Source of the DNA: Clostridiales bacterium
GTDB lineage: Bacteria; Bacillota; Clostridia; Oscillospirales; Acutalibacteraceae
DNA: 41,980 nucleotides
Assembly: GCA_019422525.1 (NCBI GenBank)
Contig: JAHZDE010000016.1
Coordinates: forward strand, 1-41,980
Direction: 5' to 3'
Part shown: in pieces, positions 36,379 through 41,980 of the stretch
Position numbering within the stretch: the stretch's first letter is position 1
Layout: every line of letters starts with the position of its first letter
Position numbers and translations under genes: made by a program
The notes under the pieces: generated by a model
Told to the model about the DNA's origin: nothing
What the model saw: the letters and a program-made list of their open reading frames with translations, nothing else
Database searches by the model: none

Positions 36379-37869
36379 TCAGGACTTGGTGACCGTGACG
36401 GTGTAGGTCTTGACGGTCTCGCCGTCTGCCGCGGTCACGGTAATGGTTACGGTGTTGCTGCCGTCGCTCCAGGTCGCAGGCTTGCCGTTTTCAATCTCCT
36501 TGCCGCCCACTTCCACCTTGACCTTGGCGCCAGCGTTGGCGGGGGTCGCGGTGATGGTGTTGGAGGCTGCCGAGGTAGTCGCCGTATAGGTCACATTGCT
36601 GGAGGTAAAGCCCGGGGTCAGGTTCAGGCTGCCCAGCTTCAGGGCGCTCAGGCTTGCATCATTGGATGCGGCAGGCGCGGGAACGGTAGTAACGCGGTAG
36701 GTCATGGGCTGCAGGCCGGTAATGTCCAGATTCAGGAAGGCGTTGTTGTCCACCGGGAAGCCGTTGGCGTACAGCTTGATCAGATAGACGCGCTCGTCCT
36801 CGAGGAAATGGTAATCATCACTGTACTCGATGCGGCCGTTCTTGTTCATGCCGACCGGTGCAAAGTACAGACGACCGATACCAAACACAGCCTGACCACG
36901 CGGCAGCGCAGCGGTCTTGATGACCGTCAGGGGAACAGGGAAGATGTCGTTACGGTAAGTGCCATCCGGGGCACGCACGGTGGTTGCAGGCATCACGCGC
37001 AGGTAGTAATCCTGCGGGTTGACCAGCAGGATCAGATCATCAGGGTCACGATCCTTGCCGTTGGCAGTCTTGCCCAGCATGGAAATCAGATTGCCCATCG
37101 TGGCAGGCTCGAAATCGTTGACCTTGACCTTTGCCTTCTCGGGATAGGTCTTGCCGCCGATCACGGCAACGTCATCGCTCACATCGCGTACCATGCCAAT
37201 GGGCTGATCGTTGCCGTCGCCCATGACGATGCCCTCTTCCAGACCATTTGCTAGTGCTTCCGCCAGAATTGCGCGGATGTAGCGGTCCAGCCACTCGGGA
37301 CCCAGATCCAGCTGTGCCTTGCAGACAGGGATGAACGCAGACAGCTTGTACAGACCTGCGTCCACTTCCTTGAAGCCGGAGGTCAGCTCCTCCACGATCT
37401 TGGCGCACAGCTTGCCCCATTTGGCCTTATTGATGCCATCAGTGTTCAGCATCATGCGGATTGCGCCGCCGGTGGGGGTAAACTGGATCTTACTCAGCAG
37501 CGGGTGCTTGGATGCCAGATCGTCCATCACGCGGCTGATAACCGTCTGCGGGAACACAACGGTCACGTTCTCCAGCGCCTGCTTGGGGTTGTCAGCGCGC
37601 ATGGCCTTCTCCACAGCCTGATAGTACTCGCGCTCGTCGTTGGTCAGCTGGCGCACGCCGCGGGCATACAGGACGGAGTTGTCAAGCTCCTGCTTCATGC
37701 CGTCCAGCTGCTGCTGGTACTCCTCGCGGTTGATGTCGCCCACGGTCTGGAACATCTGCAGGAAGGTGTCAGTCACAGCATTCTCGTCGTTGCTCTTATA
37801 AGCATCGTGCAGCTTCTGGCGCAGATCGTTCAGCTTCTGATTGTTCTTGTACAGTTCAGAAAGATTCAT
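36379..37869 (-). CDS. Major capsid protein, HK97 fold, with C-terminal Ig-like domain
   Basis: 496 residues from ATG 37869 with AAAGGAG. A helical N-terminal delta-like region (1-90) is followed by the HK97 capsid core (FPQTVISRVMDDLASKHPLLSKIQF to about 400, including ILAEALANGLEEGIVMGDGNDQPIGMV). The last about 85 residues (LSALKLGSLNLTPGFTSSNVTY onward) form a cadherin/Ig-like beta sandwich typical of surface-display domains. No processing site could be assigned with certainty. The terminal domain may bind host mucus or glycans. Confidence 0.9.
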   Translation of the reverse strand: MNLSELYKNNQKLNDLRQKLHDAYKSNDENAVTDTFLQMFQTVGDINREEYQQQLDGMKQELDNSVLYARGVRQLTNDEREYYQAVEKAMRADNPKQALENVTVVFPQTVISRVMDDLASKHPLLSKIQFTPTGGAIRMMLNTDGINKAKWGKLCAKIVEELTSGFKEVDAGLYKLSAFIPVCKAQLDLGPEWLDRYIRAILAEALANGLEEGIVMGDGNDQPIGMVRDVSDDVAVIGGKTYPEKAKVKVNDFEPATMGNLISMLGKTANGKDRDPDDLILLVNPQDYYLRVMPATTVRAPDGTYRNDIFPVPLTVIKTAALPRGQAVFGIGRLYFAPVGMNKNGRIEYSDDYHFLEDERVYLIKLYANGFPVDNNAFLNLDITGLQPMTYRVTTVPAPAASNDASLSALKLGSLNLTPGFTSSNVTYTATTSAASNTITATPANAGAKVKVEVGGKEIENGKPATWSDGSNTVTITVTAADGETVKTYTVTVTKS

Positions 37870-37939
37870 GTTAATTTCTCCTTTTTGGTATTTAAAAAGC
37901 AGCATTCCAACGAAGGAAATGCTGCTTTACGGCTTATGT

Positions 37940-38632
37940 TCAGATATTGCAAAGCATCTGCATCAAGCTGAGCTTTGCGGGCGGTTCTTGGAGCTGCGGT
38001 TCAGCGGGCGGTGTCTCATCCTTATGCGGCACCATAAGCTGCTGCACGATCAAGCCGCGCACGCTCTGGGACACGCCGGAAGCATCGCCGGTTTTGCGGA
38101 TGCTGGTTGCAATGCCTTTTTCCAGCATCGCGGCAGGGGAGTACCACGCCTTGCTGTTTACAAGGTCACGGGCGGCCTGTTCCTCCATACCGGCGTTTGT
38201 AAACGCGCCCAGCCCGATTTCGGTCAGCTGGTCCAGTGCATCCGCCGCGCTGCGCAGATCCTCGGCGTAACCGGCTGCAAGCTGGCTTGCCGGATGAAAG
38301 TAAAAGGCGCTCACATTGCTGGCGATACGTTCCTGACCAGCCAAAAACGGATAAATGGCAGCGCTGGCAACAAACCCATCTGCATAGGACGTGACCCGCG
38401 CACGGCTGTTTTGCAGCGCATTGTAGATCGCCCATCCTTCGGAAACGTTGCCGCCAAAGCTGTCGATGTGCAGATTGATCTCGGCTGCATCAGGGATTTT
38501 CTTCAGCTGCTGGACCAAACTGTACCCGCTGGTCTCTTGGCTGGCTTCATCGGCGTATCTTACAATATCGCCAAAGATATAGATATCCGTCTGCTCGCCA
38601 AACTGCTGGATATCAAAATAGGGTTTCGGCAT
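37940..38632 (-). CDS. Prohead protease, ClpP type
   Basis: 230 residues. ClpP fold: LHIDSFGGNVSEGWAIYNAL (55-74), DGFVASAAIYPFLAG with active Ser90, and AFYFHPAS with His113. A C-terminal tail rich in Pro and Gln follows. In HK97-like phages with this protein it cleaves the scaffold region of the capsid. AGGAGG precedes the ATG. Location between portal and capsid is typical. Confidence 0.9.
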   Translation of the reverse strand: MPKPYFDIQQFGEQTDIYIFGDIVRYADEASQETSGYSLVQQLKKIPDAAEINLHIDSFGGNVSEGWAIYNALQNSRARVTSYADGFVASAAIYPFLAGQERIASNVSAFYFHPASQLAAGYAEDLRSAADALDQLTEIGLGAFTNAGMEEQAARDLVNSKAWYSPAAMLEKGIATSIRKTGDASGVSQSVRGLIVQQLMVPHKDETPPAEPQLQEPPAKLSLMQMLCNI

Positions 38633-38633
38633 A

Positions 38634-39848
38634 TTATTCCTCCTTCGGGTTGCTTTCCGTGGCGGCGTCCCTTGCAACAGTCTCCACGGTAGCAATATTT
38701 TTGGTCATCCAATGGATGTTAGCCCATTCATCAGGCAGCGGCGCGCCGCCGGTAGCCTCGCGCAGCTCGTTGATGCTGTATGCGGCGCTCTCAACGATTT
38801 TTTCAATGTTCGCCGCGTTGGAGAACATGTCAAAGTGCTGGATGGTGGAGGTGTCCGCATATACGCGGTCTCCGCGCAGCCAATCCGCCTTGGGAATCAG
38901 CTTCCGGCTGAACTCCTTGCTGATCTGCGCCGCCAGCGGGTCAATGCCGGTGGTCAGCCAGTGGGTGATTATGTCGTTGATGCCTGCCACATCACCCTGC
39001 ACAAGCACAGGCGGGATGCCCAGCCCGCGCGCGGTAAAAGAAAAAATGTCATCAAAAAGGGCTTTGATGTCCCGCGTGTCCTTTGTGCCGGTGCCGTTGT
39101 TCATCAACTGGAACTCGTAGCCGTCAAATTCCGGCAAGATACCGGTGCCGGATTCCAGAAACGGCTTATAGCTGCTTTCCAGCATGGCAGAAAACTTTTT
39201 TTCAAAATCATCCTGACCGTTTGCAACCTGCGTGACGTGCACCTTCATGTGCTGACCGTTGTTCCAGACGTTGCTCTTAATACTGGACTGCACCAGTTTT
39301 TTGTAGCTTTCATACAGAGCGTCCACAACTTTTTTTGCGTCATCACTGTTCAGGGTGAGGTGCAGCACTTCGCGTTCTTTCAGGTCGCGGGTGTATGACT
39401 GCTGCCCAACCTGTATTTGGCGGTATACATTTTCCTGTGTGGGGATGTACTCCGGCTTTGTCCAGCTGTCTGCAACCACAAGTTCAACGCTCCCACCGCG
39501 CGGAATCGGGACAACAAGCGCCTCGTTTTTGGCATAGAGCTTGTAGACTACTTTTTTCCAGAACGCCGTGCTGTTTTCGTTGACGTTCGGCTCTACGTTC
39601 AGCAGATAGTAATAATCCGATTTGACTGGTTGCCCGCGCTCGAACGTCTTAAACTCGCAGTTTGCAATCGCGTTCGCAATCAGGTTTACGCAGCAGTTAA
39701 ATGCAAGGTCACGCAGCTGGTATTCCTGCCAGTAGCCAAGCATTTCGCAGGTCAGGTCATCGCCGTTCAGCAAAAAATCATGTGCGGTAATCTTCTGCTC
39801 GGGCGGCGAAAACCCGAAAAACTGTTTGATTTTCTCAGAAAAAGACAT
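38634..39848 (-). CDS. Portal protein, HK97 type
   Basis: 404 residues. Begins MSFSEKIKQFFGFSPPEQ and contains the usual LRDLAFNCCVNLIANAIANCEF, a middle domain with LVVPIPRGG and a C-terminal stretch MFSNAANIEKIVESAAYSINELREATGGAPLPD. It forms the dodecameric DNA gate on the head and binds the terminase. Its gene follows TerL, and ends one base before the protease start. Confidence 0.95.
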   Translation of the reverse strand: MSFSEKIKQFFGFSPPEQKITAHDFLLNGDDLTCEMLGYWQEYQLRDLAFNCCVNLIANAIANCEFKTFERGQPVKSDYYYLLNVEPNVNENSTAFWKKVVYKLYAKNEALVVPIPRGGSVELVVADSWTKPEYIPTQENVYRQIQVGQQSYTRDLKEREVLHLTLNSDDAKKVVDALYESYKKLVQSSIKSNVWNNGQHMKVHVTQVANGQDDFEKKFSAMLESSYKPFLESGTGILPEFDGYEFQLMNNGTGTKDTRDIKALFDDIFSFTARGLGIPPVLVQGDVAGINDIITHWLTTGIDPLAAQISKEFSRKLIPKADWLRGDRVYADTSTIQHFDMFSNAANIEKIVESAAYSINELREATGGAPLPDEWANIHWMTKNIATVETVARDAATESNPKEE

Positions 39849-39880
39849 TGTTTTTCTCCTTCCGGCAAGTTACCAGCAAG

Positions 39881-41548
39881 TTACCAGCAAAATGCTCCGA
39901 TCTTTGGCAGCTGCACCTGACCGGTGCCCAGATCGCTTTCCACCGTCATGGCTGCCGCCAGCGCCATGAACGGGTCTGTTTTTCTGCTTTTGCCCTCAAT
40001 TTTGGCGTAAATGAAGTTTCCGGTATCCACGCCCTGACTTCGGCTGCTGCGCACGCGCTTGGTGTTGTTGACCGCCCAGCGCAGATGCGGCACATCGCCC
40101 CAAGTAAACAGGTTGCGGTTAAAGCAATCCTGTATCACTGGGTCAACCTGCATAATGTCACTGGGGCGTACCAGCTTCACCCGGTTTTTATCCTTCGCGT
40201 CAAAACCGATACTTTGCAGCGCTTCTGCCATCATGGTGTAACGGAAATGGTCAAGCGCCACTTTTTTTACGGTGTATTTCCGTCCGGCTTCCCGGATAAA
40301 ATCCGTCAAAAGATACGGCGAGATGCTCACATCGTCTACATAGGTGCAGTCTCCGTTTTCGCACCACGTTCGCCATGGGGCTTTTACCCGGGGAAGGGTT
40401 TTGCTGTTGGCGCAGATCCATGCATGATTGATGTCATAGCGCTGGTCTCCTTTGCGGAAATGCAAGTCTACTGCCGCCCAGTCGTCCAATTCCGCGTAGT
40501 CGATGCCCACAGTGCAGCTCCAGCCAGCCATATCCGGCAGGGGGCGGTTTGTTGACCTGACGTTTTCGTAGTTGGTAACAGAAATTTCCTTCGCGCCGTC
40601 CCGGATGCCCATGCGTTTTGTGATAAAATCGCCGTTCTGCTCCGGGCGCTCTTTCCAGTCGCGGTATTCGTCGTGAATCTCCTGCATCAGATGCGGAAGA
40701 TAGGGCAGGGAAGGGTTTGCCATGCACCAGTTTTCCGGGTCGTGCACCTCGTCCTTGGTGTTCAGGCAGCAGATGAACGGCAAAAAGCCCTCATCCGGTT
40801 CGCCCTCAAACAAAATGCGCCGACCGCGGGCAAGGTAATCGTCCAAAGGACCGTCCGATACATCGCCGTTGGATGTAAAAAAGCCAACGCGAGGTTCTGC
40901 AACCTTGCCTTGGCCGGTAATAAACACCTTGATGTTGTCGTAATTCTGGTACTGATGCACCTCGTTGAAGATAACCGCGCCGGAACGCATACCGTCGCGC
41001 CCCTTGGGGTTATTGGTGCGGCCTTTTACCTCGCCCAGATTCTTGCGTCCCTGCAGCACCTCTTTTGTGTGGTAGTAAAACCGCGAAAGCTTGGCTTCAT
41101 ACTTTGGGTTTTCCAGTGCCTCCACGATATCCTTCACAGGGGTGACGGCCTGCTCCTCGTTGTTGGCGCAGATGTCCACGTTATAGTGCGGCACCGGGTT
41201 ATATGGGCTGATGAACGCCGCCGAGGAAATGGCAATCACGCCATCTTTGCCGCCGCCACGCCCTAGCATGGCAAACAGAGTCTTGAACCTGGGGCTTCCG
41301 TCTCTGCGATAGGTGCACATCCAAAGCCCCAGCGCGAAGGTCTGCCACGGAAAAAGACGGTCATAAGGAAAATACCGGGCGATGCGGAAATACTTCCGCA
41401 TACGCTCGGTATCCACATAAATATCTTCTGTCGCAAAAACGCGCCGGATCAGTGCAACAAGGGCGTGCTGCTCCTTGCAAGCACGCGGAGCATTGTTCTC
41501 CACCTGCTCAATGTACTCCAAGATCTCCGGGGGAATATTACAGCTCAT
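39881..41548 (-). CDS. terL: Terminase large subunit
   Basis: 555 residues from ATG 41548, overlapping the TerS stop (ATGAGCTGTAA). N-terminal ATPase: Walker A-like LGRGGGKDG (95-103), Walker B-like VIFNEVHQYQ, and coupling motif region LVINPS-type after it. C-terminal nuclease domain with VGIDYAELDDWAAVDLHF and the later VALDHFRY and DPVIQD acids. It packages DNA into the prohead and makes the cuts. The related family (Terminase_1) is common in cos-type phages of Firmicutes. Confidence 0.95.
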   Translation of the reverse strand: MSCNIPPEILEYIEQVENNAPRACKEQHALVALIRRVFATEDIYVDTERMRKYFRIARYFPYDRLFPWQTFALGLWMCTYRRDGSPRFKTLFAMLGRGGGKDGVIAISSAAFISPYNPVPHYNVDICANNEEQAVTPVKDIVEALENPKYEAKLSRFYYHTKEVLQGRKNLGEVKGRTNNPKGRDGMRSGAVIFNEVHQYQNYDNIKVFITGQGKVAEPRVGFFTSNGDVSDGPLDDYLARGRRILFEGEPDEGFLPFICCLNTKDEVHDPENWCMANPSLPYLPHLMQEIHDEYRDWKERPEQNGDFITKRMGIRDGAKEISVTNYENVRSTNRPLPDMAGWSCTVGIDYAELDDWAAVDLHFRKGDQRYDINHAWICANSKTLPRVKAPWRTWCENGDCTYVDDVSISPYLLTDFIREAGRKYTVKKVALDHFRYTMMAEALQSIGFDAKDKNRVKLVRPSDIMQVDPVIQDCFNRNLFTWGDVPHLRWAVNNTKRVRSSRSQGVDTGNFIYAKIEGKSRKTDPFMALAAAMTVESDLGTGQVQLPKIGAFCW

Positions 41549-41894
41549 CGTCCTCGCTGGGCTTTGCTGCCATAAATTTGAACGTCTGCACGACCCGCAG
41601 CAGCGTTGATACGGTGGAGTTGGCTGCGCTGGCAGTCTGGTTATAAACCTGAATGGAAGGGTTTGCCACTTCAATCTCCGCACCGCGCGGAGTGGTTTTT
41701 ACTACGGTAAGGCCGCGCTCATTCATGTCGTTCTGTGCCTGATCCAGAAGGTCCAGCTGCGTAACATACCGGTCCAGCGTGGAGCGATATAAAAAGTTTG
41801 TGTCGCAGTTGGCTGCCTTTGCAGCCTGCTCGATCTCCGCCAGCTCCATCCGGTATTTTTCGCTGGCGGTGGCCGGTGTTTTCCTTTTTCCCAT
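41538..41894 (-). CDS. terS: Terminase small subunit (P27 type)
   Basis: 118 residues from ATG 41894, with GGAG six bases upstream. Mostly helical, with MELAEIEQAAKAANCDTNFLYRSTLDRYVTQLDLLDQ, a short beta wing (LTVVKTTPRGAEIEV) and a C-terminal helix SAANSTVSTLLRVVQTFKFM. The family pattern is P27. It recognises the packaging site and activates TerL. It overlaps TerL by 11 bases and is preceded by the putative cos region. Confidence 0.85.
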   Translation of the reverse strand: MGKRKTPATASEKYRMELAEIEQAAKAANCDTNFLYRSTLDRYVTQLDLLDQAQNDMNERGLTVVKTTPRGAEIEVANPSIQVYNQTASAANSTVSTLLRVVQTFKFMAAKPSEDDEL

Positions 41895-41980
41895 CACGAT
41901 CTCCGTTTCGTCCATATTTGTGCAATCTGTATACCATCCTCGCGCGTGTGCGTGCGCGCAAGGCCAGCGGCAAAGTCAGG
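41895..41980. other. Non-coding region before TerS, possible packaging site
   Basis: About 86 bases without a gene. It contains an alternating purine/pyrimidine tract (about 41940-41960, GCGCGTGTGCGTGCGCGC type) with Z-DNA potential. Joined to the first 17 bases of the window this forms a gap of about 103 bases between the gene 18-224 and TerS, where a cos or pac site is expected. No terminal repeat between the two window ends is visible. Confidence 0.4.

Overview
The window looks like the complete genome of a temperate, tailed (siphovirus-type) phage, linearised at an arbitrary point, from a gut Firmicute of the class Clostridia, most likely an Oscillospiraceae host such as Faecalibacterium. 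The host guess is inference from strong GGAGG ribosome-binding sites, moderately high GC, and the gene families present (BppU, XkdX, GH25 lysin, DUF6273, DUF4417). No host chromosomal gene is recognisable. Two things argue for circular or permuted DNA rather than an integrated prophage. The putative attachment site at 18851-19065 has a 28-base tRNA 3' end as core, with identical 18-base repeats on both sides, which is an attP layout. The gene order also closes across the ends: HNH endonuclease at 225-581 and a small gene at 18-224, then the small terminase at 41538-41894.

Layout. (1) Early operon, minus strand, 13374 down to about 2800: a TTG-started HTH protein, small membrane and zinc-ribbon proteins, a RAD52-like annealing protein, a NinB-like protein, SSB, a replication initiator with five iterons inside its gene, ParA, a DUF551 protein, ParB, a putative late regulator and more small zinc proteins. 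(2) A promoter/operator region with tandem 19-base repeats at about 2665-2772 that could drive the late genes. It is followed by a small gene, tRNA-Met(CAU), tRNA-Trp(CCA), DUF4417 and HNH genes. (3) Continuing through the junction, the late operon runs on the minus strand from 41894 to 23581: TerS, TerL, portal, ClpP-type protease, capsid with a C-terminal Ig-like domain, connectors, major tail protein, G/GT tail chaperones with a -1 slippery site, tape measure, Dit, tail spike, BppU, DUF6273 receptor-binding protein, XkdX, GH25 lysin, two holin-like proteins and a sigma-like gene.

(4) The switch/lysogeny region, 13.4-18.9 kb, is mostly plus strand: operators, a possible structured RNA, a short XRE repressor, a membrane wing-type protein, a secreted two-repeat protein (likely lysogenic conversion), a second XRE regulator, the tyrosine integrase and attP. 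(5) Between attP and the lysis genes lie five minus-strand genes of uncertain role (19.1-22.0 kb) and a separate plus-strand cassette of three genes (22.1-23.3 kb) with its own promoters and terminator.

The most unusual signal is the 9-mer CCCGCCGGG. It occurs 14 times on the plus strand between 2539 and 18184 and never on the other strand. It ignores gene direction and reading frame, and is absent from the remaining 24 kb. ParA, ParB and an iteron origin next to an integrase raise the possibility of a plasmid-like phase.
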